DNA of 64,000 bases from an uncultured Bacilli bacterium (GCA_910585045.1 CAJUCD010000004.1:55715-119714), one strand, 5' to 3'. Shown: positions 52,006-60,343, counted from the first letter of the stretch. The notes: generated by a model not told the origin, from the sequence alone. Made by a program: numbers and translations.

Positions 52006-52020
52006 AAATTACAAGTTATC
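52006..52020 (+). repeat. Cassette junction motif d
   Basis: AAATTACAAGTTATC, just after the preceding stop; here the next gene is about 100 bases away and has its own promoter. Confidence 0.6.
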
Positions 52021-52056
52021 TTTATAAAAATATTTGTAAAAAATAAAACTGCCTCA

Positions 52057-52084
52057 TTGCATATATAAAATAATTTTATATAAT
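52057..52084 (+). promoter_or_regulatory. Promoter within the cassette region
   Basis: TTGCAT (52057-52062), 16-bp spacer, TATAAT (52079-52084), before the alkyltransferase-like gene. Confidence 0.6.
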
Positions 52085-52108
52085 TTAGGTAGAAGGAGGA
52101 ATTTTTTT

Positions 52109-52585
52109 ATGGCAAATGAAAGTAAAAAAGATTTTAATGCTATGCTAAAAGATAGCAAAGATATGCCTAAATATGTAAAAATTACAGATGAGGCAAGTAT
52201 TAAAAAATATGGTGGAGATAATATGTATTTTGCACCACCAATGGCTTATGATGAGGTTATGAAGAAAATACCTTATGGAAAAGTAATAACAGTTGGAGAA
52301 ATTAGAGATTACTTTGCAAAAAAGAATAATGCAGATTTTACAGATCCAATAACAGCAGGAATATTCACATCTATTGTTGCTTGGGCTAGTTATCAAAGAA
52401 AAGAAGATGAAACACCTTATTGGAGAACATTAAAAGCAGATGGCGAACTAAATCCAAAATATCCAGAAGGAATAGAACTTCAAAAGAAGTTGCTAGAAAA
52501 AGAAGGACATACTATTATTCAAAAAGGAAGAACTAATATAAGATACTATGTAAAAGATTATGAGAAAAGTATGTTTGAATTATAA
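52109..52585 (+). CDS. MGMT-family alkyltransferase-like protein lacking the cysteine
   Basis: A 158-residue protein with the MGMT DNA-binding part: IPYGKVITVGEIRDYFAKK, then an insertion, and TPYWRTLKADGELNPKYPEG. The PCHR motif is PYWR here, so the methyl-accepting cysteine is Tyr. Alkyltransferase-like proteins bind damaged bases and direct them to other repair routes. A strong AAGGAGGA ribosome binding site and a promoter are present. A true Ogt is encoded at 17847. Confidence 0.75.
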   Translation: MANESKKDFNAMLKDSKDMPKYVKITDEASIKKYGGDNMYFAPPMAYDEVMKKIPYGKVITVGEIRDYFAKKNNADFTDPITAGIFTSIVAWASYQRKEDETPYWRTLKADGELNPKYPEGIELQKKLLEKEGHTIIQKGRTNIRYYVKDYEKSMFEL

Positions 52586-52589
52586 ACAT

Positions 52590-52614
52590 AAATTACAATT
52601 TGAAAGTGAGATGA
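52590..52614 (+). repeat. Cassette junction motif e
   Basis: AAATTACAATTT followed by GAAAGTGAGATGA; 29 bases before the next start. Copies e, f, g and h share this full 25-bp form. Confidence 0.85.
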
Positions 52615-52618
52615 GAAT

Positions 52619-52786
52619 ATGAATAATGAAATTAAAAAAGTTATTGAGAAATTTAAAGAAGTAAAGAATATATTAAAAGATTTTTCTACTAAAGATGAAG
52701 CAATAGAATATCTTGTTAATGCAACAAAACTATCAAAAGAAGAATGTTTTGTTGCATACGATATTATTATGAAAATCGAAGATTAA
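52619..52786 (+). CDS. 55-residue helical protein, copy 1
   Basis: A small acidic, helical protein: MNNEIKKVIEKFKEVKNIL, DEAIEYLVNATKLSKEEC and YDIIMKIED. A close paralog is at 53643. No known family. There is no good Shine-Dalgarno besides GTGAGATGAG of the junction motif. Conservation of two copies argues that it is a real gene. Confidence 0.6.
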   Translation: MNNEIKKVIEKFKEVKNILKDFSTKDEAIEYLVNATKLSKEECFVAYDIIMKIED

Positions 52787-52809
52787 ATTACAATTTGAAA
52801 GTGAGATGA
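52785..52809 (+). repeat. Cassette junction motif f
   Basis: AAATTACAATTT followed by GAAAGTGAGATGA, overlapping the stop codon of the 55-residue gene. Confidence 0.85.
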
Positions 52810-52815
52810 AATATT

Positions 52816-52959
52816 GTGAAAAATAAAAAACTAATGAATTGGATAATTGCCATTATAGTTGCAATTTTGTATCTATCAGTAAGTTTTATATTTGATATAT
52901 GGGCATTCTCTTGGCTTATATGGGTTGCTTATGCAATTTATAGATTTATTGCTAAATAG
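52816..52959 (+). CDS. 47-residue membrane peptide
   Basis: A GTG-initiated frame, MKNKKLMNWIIAIIVAILYL and a second hydrophobic part, WAFSWLIWVAYAIYRFIAK. Two membrane spans are likely. It occupies exactly the interval between two junction motifs, the main reason to call it. Function unknown. Confidence 0.5.
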   Translation: MKNKKLMNWIIAIIVAILYLSVSFIFDIWAFSWLIWVAYAIYRFIAK

Positions 52960-52961
52960 AA

Positions 52962-52986
52962 AAATTACAATTTGAAAGTGAGATGA
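52962..52986 (+). repeat. Cassette junction motif g
   Basis: AAATTACAATTT followed by GAAAGTGAGATGA; 29 bases before the next start. Confidence 0.85.
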
Positions 52987-52990
52987 GAAT

Positions 52991-53608
52991 GTGGGATTTG
53001 ATTTAGGTCATACAATTAGTTCAGTATCAAAATTTGCTTTACGAACTAAAAGAAGAATTGATAAAAATGATGAATCAAATATAAAAGTTTATGAATTATG
53101 GTTAGATCATACTTATAGAACTTATGAAACTTTAACAAAAGATGGATACAGAACTTATGAATTTGAAGGTAAGAAAGTAGAAAATCGAAAATTTGATTTA
53201 ATTTATCCAAGTAAATATAAAGATGAATTAGATAAACCTATTGGAGATGTGTTTAGCATTACTCCTAGTTCATATATTATGAATGAAAAAGCATATAAAA
53301 TTTTATATCCATATTTGAAAAAACATTCTCAAATATTTAAAATAAATAGTAATGGTACAATATTTTATGTAATAAATGTAACAGATTTAATTGATTGCCT
53401 TGATTATGACAATTCAGAAATAAAGCGTTTTCCATCTTCTGGTAGAATTATGAGAGTTATTAAATATGTTTTTAAAAATGAAAAATTAAAGAATGTAACT
53501 ATTTTTAAATTACCAGAATTTCCAAAGGCAATATCTTATGTTACAGAGGAATTTAAAAATGTTGTAGAAGAAAATAATATAAAAGGTTTTAAGTTTAAAG
53601 AACTATAA
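52991..53608 (+). CDS. Imm11/DUF1629-like immunity protein
   Basis: A 205-residue soluble protein starting with GTG. The C-terminal two thirds, with KPIGDVFSITPSSYIMNEKA, FYVINVTDLIDCLDYDNSEI and IFKLPEFPKAISYVTEEFK, resemble DUF1629/Imm11-type proteins, often immunity proteins of polymorphic toxins. No toxin gene is adjacent. It is one cassette of the array, so protection against foreign toxins is a plausible cargo role. Confidence 0.6.
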   Translation: MGFDLGHTISSVSKFALRTKRRIDKNDESNIKVYELWLDHTYRTYETLTKDGYRTYEFEGKKVENRKFDLIYPSKYKDELDKPIGDVFSITPSSYIMNEKAYKILYPYLKKHSQIFKINSNGTIFYVINVTDLIDCLDYDNSEIKRFPSSGRIMRVIKYVFKNEKLKNVTIFKLPEFPKAISYVTEEFKNVVEENNIKGFKFKEL

Positions 53609-53611
53609 TTT

Positions 53612-53636
53612 AAATTACAATTTGAAAGTGAGATGA
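53612..53636 (+). repeat. Cassette junction motif h
   Basis: AAATTACAATTT followed by GAAAGTGAGATGA; 31 bases before the next start. Confidence 0.85.
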
Positions 53637-53642
53637 GAAATT

Positions 53643-53810
53643 ATGAATAGTGAAATCCAAACTGTTATTGAAAAGTTTAAAGAAGTAAGAGAAATATTAA
53701 AAAAGTTTGATAACAGAGATGAGGCAATAGAATATCTAGTTAATGAAACAAAATTATCAAAAGAAGAGTGTTCTACTGCTTATGATATCATTATGAAAAT
53801 TGAGGGCTAA
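53643..53810 (+). CDS. 55-residue helical protein, copy 2
   Basis: Paralog of the product at 52619: MNSEIQTVIEKFKEVREIL, DEAIEYLVNETKLSKEEC, AYDIIMKIEG. The copies are roughly three-quarters identical and also share the preceding junction motif, so the whole cassette was duplicated. Function unknown. Confidence 0.6.
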   Translation: MNSEIQTVIEKFKEVREILKKFDNRDEAIEYLVNETKLSKEECSTAYDIIMKIEG

Positions 53811-53833
53811 ATTTGTTGAAATGTTAAAACGCA

Positions 53834-53861
53834 TTGCTTGTAGCAACGGAACACTTATAAT
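53834..53861 (+). promoter_or_regulatory. Promoter of the HTH-membrane gene
   Basis: TTGCTT (53834-53839), 16-bp spacer, TATAAT (53856-53861). Confidence 0.6.
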
Positions 53862-53893
53862 ATACTTAACTTGATGAAAGGAGAAAATGTAAT

Positions 53894-54409
53894 ATGTTAA
53901 AAGATAATTTAAAAACATTAAGAAAAAATAAAGGACTTTCACAAGAAGAATTAAGTATTAAATTAAATGTTGTTAGACAAACAATTTCAAAATGGGAATC
54001 AGGATTGTCGGTTCCTGATGCCGAAATGTTAATCACTATATCAGAAATTTTTGAAACACCAGTTAGTGAAATTCTTGGTGAAAGTATAGAGGAAAAAGAA
54101 AAAAATGATTTAAAAGCAATATCTGAAAAATTAGAAGTTGTTAATGAGCAATTATCTATGAGGAAAAAGCAAAAAAGAAAAAGAATAGTAAACTTCTTAA
54201 TAATTACAGATGTATGCATTATATTACTTTTTATATTATTAGAAGTATTAGGTAGTCCATATCAATCTTGGGATTATAGTGATCCTGAATGGTCTATTAT
54301 TGGAACATTATGGCATTCATTTGAGTGGGTATTTTTTAAAGTAGCTCCACTTACAGTTATTGTGATTACTTCAATAATAGGAATAATATATGTAAAAAGA
54401 AATAAATAA
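53894..54409 (+). CDS. XRE-type HTH protein with membrane C-terminus
   Basis: A 171-residue protein: Cro/C1-type helix-turn-helix at about 5-60 (LRKNKGLSQEELSIKLNVVR then TISKWESG), a charged linker, and two membrane segments (about 98-113 and 145-165). Such HTH-membrane proteins are common in Firmicutes and may couple a membrane signal to transcription. It has AAAGGAG, its own promoter, and junction motif i right after the stop. Confidence 0.85.
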   Translation: MLKDNLKTLRKNKGLSQEELSIKLNVVRQTISKWESGLSVPDAEMLITISEIFETPVSEILGESIEEKEKNDLKAISEKLEVVNEQLSMRKKQKRKRIVNFLIITDVCIILLFILLEVLGSPYQSWDYSDPEWSIIGTLWHSFEWVFFKVAPLTVIVITSIIGIIYVKRNK

Positions 54410-54410
54410 A

Positions 54411-54422
54411 AAATTACAATTT
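54411..54422 (+). repeat. Cassette junction motif i (array end)
   Basis: AAATTACAATTT directly after the HTH-membrane gene. It is the last copy and may mark the boundary of the array. Confidence 0.7.
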
Positions 54423-54437
54423 CTGCAACAAATGATA

Positions 54438-54466
54438 TTGCTTTAAACTAAGATAAACGATATAAT
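54438..54466 (+). promoter_or_regulatory. Promoter of the candidate small RNA
   Basis: TTGCTT (54438-54443), 17-bp spacer, TATAAT (54461-54466). Confidence 0.6.
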
Positions 54467-54472
54467 AAATAT

Positions 54473-54568
54473 ATCAAATACCAGTGAACTTATTTTTTGC
54501 TGATGAGTGCAAAACCCCATCAGTAAACGCACCAAATGGAATATTACCTCGTAAATACGAGGTTTTTT
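54473..54568 (+). ncRNA. Candidate small structured RNA
   Basis: A promoter with ideal spacing is followed by about 95 nt without a good gene and an intrinsic terminator. CTGATG (54500-54505) pairs with CATCAG (54518-54523). GTGC in the loop (54507-54510) can pair with GCAC (54529-54532), giving an H-type pseudoknot. I do not recognise a riboswitch class. A 7-codon frame (ATG at 54503) overlaps the hairpin but has no ribosome binding site. Alternatives: a regulator in trans, or a remnant leader. Confidence 0.5.
54546..54568 (+). terminator. Intrinsic terminator of the candidate small RNA
   Basis: ACCTCGT, AAAT, ACGAGGT followed by T residues. Confidence 0.85.
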
Positions 54569-54633
54569 AATGCCTAATTTTTTAAAATGATCTAATATTA
54601 TTTTAAAAATGTCAAAATTTTAAATTTTGAAAA

Positions 54634-54660
54634 AGTTACTTAATTAAGTGGCTTTTTTTC
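54634..54660 (+). terminator. Hairpin upstream of the phosphoketolase gene
   Basis: AGTTACTT, loop AATT, AAGTGGCT followed by seven T; it isolates the next operon. Confidence 0.55.
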
Positions 54661-54668
54661 TTTACTTT

Positions 54669-54677
54669 TGCTATAAT
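54669..54677 (+). promoter_or_regulatory. Extended -10 promoter of the phosphoketolase operon
   Basis: TGCTATAAT, 24 bases before the start. Confidence 0.55.
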
Positions 54678-54700
54678 AAATAATAGGGTAGAGTGATATT

Positions 54701-57061
54701 ATGGAAAGAATATTAAAGACACAAGAATTAGAAAAATTAGATGCATATTTTCGCGCCACCAACTATTTAGCTGCTGGCGAACTATATTTGAAAGACAATC
54801 CTTTATTAAAGGAACCTTTAAAAATAGAACACATAAAATCTAAATTAGTAGGACATTGGGGAACCACTCCAGGTCAAAACTTTTGTTATGTTCATTTGAA
54901 TCGTATTATTAAAAAATATGATTTAAACATGATTTTTATTTCTGGACCAGGTCATGGTGGTGGAGCTGCTTATTCTAATGTTTATTTAGAAGGGACATAC
55001 AGCGAAACATATCCTGACATTACTTATGATGAAGACGGCTTACAAAAATTATTTAAAAGATTTAGTTTTCCAAGCGGAACTTCTAGTCATGTAGCTCCTG
55101 AAATCCCTGGTAGTATTAACGAAGGCGGCGAACTTGGATATAGTCTATCTCATGCTTTTGGCGCGGTTTTAGATAATCCAGATTTATGGGCCTCTTGCAT
55201 TATAGGCGATGGCGAAGCTGAAACAGGACCTCTAGCAGCCAGTTGGCAATTAAATAAATTTTTAAATCCTATAACTGATGGTGTAGTTCTTCCAATACTT
55301 CATTTAAACGGTTATAAAATTGCTAATCCTACTATTTTAGCTCGTATTAGCAAAGAAGAACTTTTATCGTATTTTAAAGGATTAGGTTGGCAGCCAATAA
55401 TTGTGGAGCATGTTACTGATGCATTAACTCATGAACTTATGGCTAAAGCCTTAGATACTGCTACAGAAAAAATCTTACAAATCAAAAAGAATGCTCTTGA
55501 GAATAAAGATACTACTAGACCTATGTGGCCTATGATTATTTTAAAAACACCTAAAGGTTGGACAGGACCAAGAATTGTAGAAGAAAAGATTGTCGAGGGA
55601 ACATTCCGAGCTCATCAAGTTCCTATTGCAGTTGATAGTGAACATTTAGACAACTTGGACATTTTAGAAATGTGGCTTAAAAGCTACCGTCCATGGGAAT
55701 TATTTGATGCAAATGGCACTTTAAAAAGGGGTATTAGAGAATTAATACCAGACAAAGAAAAACGTATGGGAGCTAATCCACACGCTAATGGTGGCAAAGT
55801 TTTAGTTGAATTAAATGTTCCTGATTTTAAAGAATATATGTTAAATATACCAGCACCTGGTATTATAAAAGAAAGTGATATGCTTACTTTATCATATTTT
55901 ATACGTGATATTGTCAAATTAAATAAGAATAATTATCGTATTTTCGGTCCTGATGAAGCTTTATCAAATCGTCTTAATCATGTATTTGAAGTTACTAATC
56001 GCAAATGGAACGGCGAAACTATCCGCGGTGATGAATATATAAATACAGATGGAGCTATTATTGATACTATTTTATCTGAACATGCCTGTGAGGGAATGCT
56101 TGAAGGTTATCTTTTAACAGGACGTCATGGATTTATCCATACTTATGAATCTTTTAGTCGAATAATTGATTCAATGGTTAGTCAGCATGCCAAGTGGTTA
56201 AAAATATGCAAAGAACTCCCATGGCGTGAACCGATATCTAGTTTAAATATTATTTTAACTTCTCATGTATGGCAACAAGATCACAATGGTTATACACATC
56301 AAGATCCAGGTTTCTTAAATCATATTGTAACTAAAAAGTCGGAAATAGTTCGTATTTACTTACCAATAGATGCTAATACTTTAATTTCTACATTTGACCA
56401 TATTACTAAAACTAAAAATTATATAAATGTAGTTGTTGCTAGTAAGCATTTATCACTACAATGGTTAAATAAAGAACAAGCTATAAAATTATGTACTAAA
56501 GGTATTGGTATTCTTGATTTTGCTAGTAATAGTGATGAAAATGCTGATATCATCTTAGCAGGAGCAGGCGATACTCCAATGCTAGAAATTATTGCTGCTT
56601 CAATGCTTTTAAGAACTTATTTACCAAATATTAAAGTACGTGTTATCAGTGTTATTGATTTAATGAAATTAGAAAGTAATGTAGATCATCCTCATGGTTT
56701 ACCAGATTCAGAATATGATTATTTATTTACTCAAGATAAACCAATTATATTTGCATTCCATGGTTATGCTAATTTAATACATGAGCTAACATATAAAAGA
56801 CATAACAATAATTTACATGTTCGCGGATATAATGAGGAAGGAGCTATCACTACACCATTTGATATGCGTGTATTAAATAAAATTGACCGTTATAATTTAG
56901 TTCTTCTAAGTTTAAAACACTTAAATTTAATGACAAAAGAAGCTAGTGACTTAGAAGCTTATTGCCAATCAATGTTAGATAAACATTATAAATATATTCG
57001 AGAATATGGAACAGATATTGAAGAAGTAACTAATTTTACATATAGAATGGAAGGGGAATAA
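54701..57061 (+). CDS. xfp: Xylulose-5-phosphate/fructose-6-phosphate phosphoketolase
   Basis: A 786-residue thiamine-diphosphate enzyme that cleaves xylulose 5-phosphate (or fructose 6-phosphate) with phosphate to acetyl phosphate and a triose or tetrose phosphate. GHWGTTPGQNF, SGPGHGGGAAYSNVYLEG, GDGEAETGPLAASW (ThDP site) and HACEGMLEGYLLTGRHGF are phosphoketolase hallmarks, and the length is standard. It opens an operon with two flavoproteins. It suggests a heterofermentative-type sugar pathway yielding ATP through acetate kinase. Confidence 0.95.
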   Translation: MERILKTQELEKLDAYFRATNYLAAGELYLKDNPLLKEPLKIEHIKSKLVGHWGTTPGQNFCYVHLNRIIKKYDLNMIFISGPGHGGGAAYSNVYLEGTYSETYPDITYDEDGLQKLFKRFSFPSGTSSHVAPEIPGSINEGGELGYSLSHAFGAVLDNPDLWASCIIGDGEAETGPLAASWQLNKFLNPITDGVVLPILHLNGYKIANPTILARISKEELLSYFKGLGWQPIIVEHVTDALTHELMAKALDTATEKILQIKKNALENKDTTRPMWPMIILKTPKGWTGPRIVEEKIVEGTFRAHQVPIAVDSEHLDNLDILEMWLKSYRPWELFDANGTLKRGIRELIPDKEKRMGANPHANGGKVLVELNVPDFKEYMLNIPAPGIIKESDMLTLSYFIRDIVKLNKNNYRIFGPDEALSNRLNHVFEVTNRKWNGETIRGDEYINTDGAIIDTILSEHACEGMLEGYLLTGRHGFIHTYESFSRIIDSMVSQHAKWLKICKELPWREPISSLNIILTSHVWQQDHNGYTHQDPGFLNHIVTKKSEIVRIYLPIDANTLISTFDHITKTKNYINVVVASKHLSLQWLNKEQAIKLCTKGIGILDFASNSDENADIILAGAGDTPMLEIIAASMLLRTYLPNIKVRVISVIDLMKLESNVDHPHGLPDSEYDYLFTQDKPIIFAFHGYANLIHELTYKRHNNNLHVRGYNEEGAITTPFDMRVLNKIDRYNLVLLSLKHLNLMTKEASDLEAYCQSMLDKHYKYIREYGTDIEEVTNFTYRMEGE

Positions 57062-57065
57062 ACAA

Positions 57066-58562
57066 ATGATTTATGATTATATAATAGTTGGCGCAGGAAT
57101 AGGTGGTTTAAGCGCAGGCTTAAATCTTATTGCCAACAATAAAAAAGTTTTAATATTAGAAAAAAATAGTTTACCAGGAGGTTTAGCTAGTACTTTCAAA
57201 AAAGGCCGCTTTGAATTTGATACAACTATTTGGGATTTATATGACTTTGGAAATAGTGAACATATTGGAGAAATTCAAAAATTATTCCAAAAATATGGTT
57301 TAACAACTAGTACCAAATTAATTCCTTTTAATAATCGTATTAAAGTTTTAGACACTAATGAAGACTACGAAATAAAAGGAGAATTTGAAGAATTTGTTTT
57401 ATGGTTAGAACAACAAAATCCTGGTTCTATGGAACCTATTCGAGAATTTATCAAAATTACCAAAGAGGTACATGATGCTTTAGAGTGTATAAAAGCAAAT
57501 AACTATCAAATTGAAGAAAATTTCCCTAATTTTACAAAATATTTAGACTATAATGCTTTGAATGCTTTAATAGATTTAAAAATACCACGTGATACTATTC
57601 ATAAAATGAGTTATTTGTGGCTTGAAATAGGAAGTCCTTTAAATAAATTAAATTTTATTGATTATGCTAATTTCATGTATAAATTAATATTTAAGAAAAC
57701 TGTTGTTTTAAATGACAAAAATATTGCTCTAGCATTAGAAATGGCTAAACAATTTCAAACTTTAGGTGGTAAAATTCATTATAATACTAAAGTTATCGAA
57801 ATAATTGAAGATAGTGATACTGAAACTATAAAAACTAGTGATGGCAAAGAATATAAAGCCAAGCATGTTATTTGTGATTTATCAAAACGTTATGTTTTTA
57901 AAGAATTAATTAAAAAAACAGATAAAGACATTAATCGTCTTGAGAATGCTAGAACTCTTTCGCCTAATGGTATTTATGTTTATTTAGGATTAAATCAAGA
58001 CCATAAAGCTTTAAATTTAACTAATTATCATTATTATCAATTTAATACATTAAATAGTGAACAAAATGTTGCAAAAATGACTTCTTTAAAACATAGTACT
58101 TTTGAAGCTATTGTTCCAAACGTTGTATGTGATAATGCAAGTCCAGAGAATACTACAATATTAGTTCTTAGAACTTCATATTTTGGCAATGTATTTGATA
58201 AAGTTAATAAAAATAATTATTATAAAGTTAAAGAAGAATTAGCTAAACATTTAATTGATCAATTTGAAGAGGCTTTTAAAGTAGATGTTAAAAATTATAT
58301 TGAAGAAATATCAATTGCTACTCCTTTTACATTTGAAAGATTAACTAATAATATTAATGGTTCATTTATGGGATATATGCGTCTTGGCTATGATAATAGT
58401 ATTCATCGTCTAATTTCTGAGGAAGATGAAAAGTTAGCTAATCTAAGTTTTGTTGGTAATAGTGCAATTTTTGGAGGCGGTTTTGATAATGCCTTCTATA
58501 GTGGCTACTATGTAACAGAAAAATTATTAAATCAAAAAGGAAGTGAAAACAATGGCGAATAA
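57066..58562 (+). CDS. NAD(P)/FAD-dependent oxidoreductase, phytoene-desaturase-like
   Basis: A 498-residue flavoprotein. The N-terminal DYIIVGAGIGGLSAGLNLI with VLILEKNSLPGGLAST is the dinucleotide-binding motif and following GG region of the CrtI/amine-oxidase-like superfamily. The C-terminal NLSFVGNSAIFGGGFDNAFY is the second FAD-binding part. No carotenoid genes are present, so the substrate is unknown. It begins 4 bp after the phosphoketolase stop and ends inside the next gene's start region. Confidence 0.75.
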   Translation: MIYDYIIVGAGIGGLSAGLNLIANNKKVLILEKNSLPGGLASTFKKGRFEFDTTIWDLYDFGNSEHIGEIQKLFQKYGLTTSTKLIPFNNRIKVLDTNEDYEIKGEFEEFVLWLEQQNPGSMEPIREFIKITKEVHDALECIKANNYQIEENFPNFTKYLDYNALNALIDLKIPRDTIHKMSYLWLEIGSPLNKLNFIDYANFMYKLIFKKTVVLNDKNIALALEMAKQFQTLGGKIHYNTKVIEIIEDSDTETIKTSDGKEYKAKHVICDLSKRYVFKELIKKTDKDINRLENARTLSPNGIYVYLGLNQDHKALNLTNYHYYQFNTLNSEQNVAKMTSLKHSTFEAIVPNVVCDNASPENTTILVLRTSYFGNVFDKVNKNNYYKVKEELAKHLIDQFEEAFKVDVKNYIEEISIATPFTFERLTNNINGSFMGYMRLGYDNSIHRLISEEDEKLANLSFVGNSAIFGGGFDNAFYSGYYVTEKLLNQKGSENNGE

Positions 58563-59676
58563 AATTGAAAGTTTAAGACAAGAGCGGAAAAATATTATTA
58601 AAAGCTATTCTGCTAAAAATATTGAAAATACTTATATTGACTCTGAAGTATCTAAAACCAAAGACATTCAGCATGTAATAGTAAGTGAAATCATTGATGA
58701 ATCAAGTGATACTAAAAGTTTTATCTTAACCTCTGATTCTAGCAAAGGAACTAATGAGTTAGCTATGTTTAAAGCTGGTCAATATATAAGCGTAAAATTA
58801 AATATTAATGAAGAATATGCTACTCGTGCTTATTCTCTTGCCTCATCTCCAGCTCATGCTGCCAAAAATATTTATAGGATTACAGTTAAAAGAGTGCGTA
58901 ATGGTTTGGTAAGCAATTATTTGTTAGATAATATTAAAGTTGGTGATAGCTTAACTATCTCTAAACCAACAGGCAATTTCACTTATAACAGTATTAGAGA
59001 TGAAAAAAATGTCATAGCTATTGCTGGTGGCAGTGGAATAACTCCATTTATGTCTTTAGCCTTAGCAATTGAAGATGGCTTAGAAGACTGTGATTTGACA
59101 ATTTTTTATAGCGTTAGAACTTATGATGATATGCTTTTTAAAAAAGAAATCGAATTATTAAACAAAAAAAGTAAAAGAGTTAAAATTCATGTTGTAATTA
59201 CTAGAGAAGAAAAGGAAGGATTTATTCATGGTTATATAAATAAAGATGTTTTAGCTCCAGCTATTAAAGAGTTTAACACCGTTTTTATGTGTGGACCAAA
59301 GTCTTTATATAAAGCTATGAACACTATTTTAAGTGAATTTAATATTCCAAGAAAATCAGTCCATTATGAAAACTTTTATATAGATTATAATCCAAGTAAT
59401 ATTGAAACTTATGAATTAAAAGTTATTTTAAAAAATGATTTTGTACTTGCTACATGCAAAAGTAATGTAACTCTTTTAGAATCTATGGAACAAGCTGGTA
59501 TTAAAGCTCCATCTAGTTGTCGTGTTGGTATATGTGGATTTTGCCGAAGCGTTTTATTAGAAGGTAAAATAAAAATGATAGGTAGTAATATGAATAAAGC
59601 AGTATTAGATAATGATTATATTCATCCATGTGTAACATATCCTGAAAGTGACATTGTATTAAGACTAGATATATAA
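58552..59676 (+). CDS. Flavin reductase with C-terminal 2Fe-2S ferredoxin domain
   Basis: A 374-residue electron-transfer protein: an FAD-binding barrel (ATRAYSLASSPA), an NAD-binding domain (IAIAGGSGITPFMSLA, then FMCGPKSLY) and a plant-type ferredoxin domain with CRVGICGFC and a fourth Cys in HPCVTYP. The domain order fits hybrid-cluster-protein reductases and related flavodoxin reductase family members. I use the ATG at 58552 behind AAGGAAGTGA. It overlaps the upstream flavoprotein gene by 11 bp and probably passes electrons to it. Confidence 0.82.
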   Translation: MANKIESLRQERKNIIKSYSAKNIENTYIDSEVSKTKDIQHVIVSEIIDESSDTKSFILTSDSSKGTNELAMFKAGQYISVKLNINEEYATRAYSLASSPAHAAKNIYRITVKRVRNGLVSNYLLDNIKVGDSLTISKPTGNFTYNSIRDEKNVIAIAGGSGITPFMSLALAIEDGLEDCDLTIFYSVRTYDDMLFKKEIELLNKKSKRVKIHVVITREEKEGFIHGYINKDVLAPAIKEFNTVFMCGPKSLYKAMNTILSEFNIPRKSVHYENFYIDYNPSNIETYELKVILKNDFVLATCKSNVTLLESMEQAGIKAPSSCRVGICGFCRSVLLEGKIKMIGSNMNKAVLDNDYIHPCVTYPESDIVLRLDI

Positions 59677-59747
59677 TATCAAAAAATCTTAAAAACAAAA
59701 TTTCTAAAAAAGAACCACTATTAATATAATTTAATGGTGGTTTTATT

Positions 59748-60335
59748 ATGCTTATAGCACATCGTGGTATTTTTAGTGAGGTAGTTAAAGAAAATACTAT
59801 TCCTGCTTTTTTAGGAGCTATAAATAATCCTGATTATGCAGGTTTTGAACTTGATATATATACTAGTAGTGACAAAGTTTTTGTTGTCAATCATGATCCT
59901 TTAGTAAATGGCAAATTTATTTGGAAACAACCATATAAAGAATTAAAAAAGCATGGTTTAATAAAGCTAGAGGATGTTTTAAAACTTAAAACTAATAAAA
60001 TTATTCTTATAGAAATTAAAGATATAAATATTGATACTATTCAGTTAACAAAATTATTAAACAAATATAAAACTAAAAATATTTATGTTATGAGCTTTTT
60101 TAATAGTGTAATCAAAAAAATAAATAATAATCTTTTTAAAATAGGCATATTAAACTATATTTTAAATAGTACTACAACTTATAATTATGATTTTATGGGA
60201 ATTCTATATGATGTTGCAAGTCCCCATTTAATAAATAGTTTAAAAAAATTAAATATTACAGTTTTCTTATATGCTATAAATAAAAAGGATAAACTAAGTT
60301 ATCCAGATATCTACTATATTGTTGATGCTAATTAA
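59748..60335 (+). CDS. Short glycerophosphodiester phosphodiesterase family protein
   Basis: A 195-residue protein with AHRG (His5, Arg6), ENTIPAF, FELDIYTSSD and NHDP (His49, Asp50), the GDPD active-site residues. It is shorter than typical bacterial GDPDs (about 240) with a compressed second half, but retains VLIEIKD-type strand IILIEIKD. It should hydrolyse glycerophosphodiesters to glycerol 3-phosphate and alcohol. It is convergent with the gerA operon. Confidence 0.8.
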   Translation: MLIAHRGIFSEVVKENTIPAFLGAINNPDYAGFELDIYTSSDKVFVVNHDPLVNGKFIWKQPYKELKKHGLIKLEDVLKLKTNKIILIEIKDINIDTIQLTKLLNKYKTKNIYVMSFFNSVIKKINNNLFKIGILNYILNSTTTYNYDFMGILYDVASPHLINSLKKLNITVFLYAINKKDKLSYPDIYYIVDAN

Positions 60336-60343
60336 TAATTATT

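Noticed and set aside
50409..54422. CRISPR array or classical integron attC sites
   Set aside because: Spacers are whole genes, not uniform 30-40-bp units, and the motif has no attC core site; an unknown cassette type fits better.
54500..54532. Hammerhead ribozyme, suggested by CTGATGAG
   Set aside because: The required GAAA strand and the three-stem arrangement are not found.
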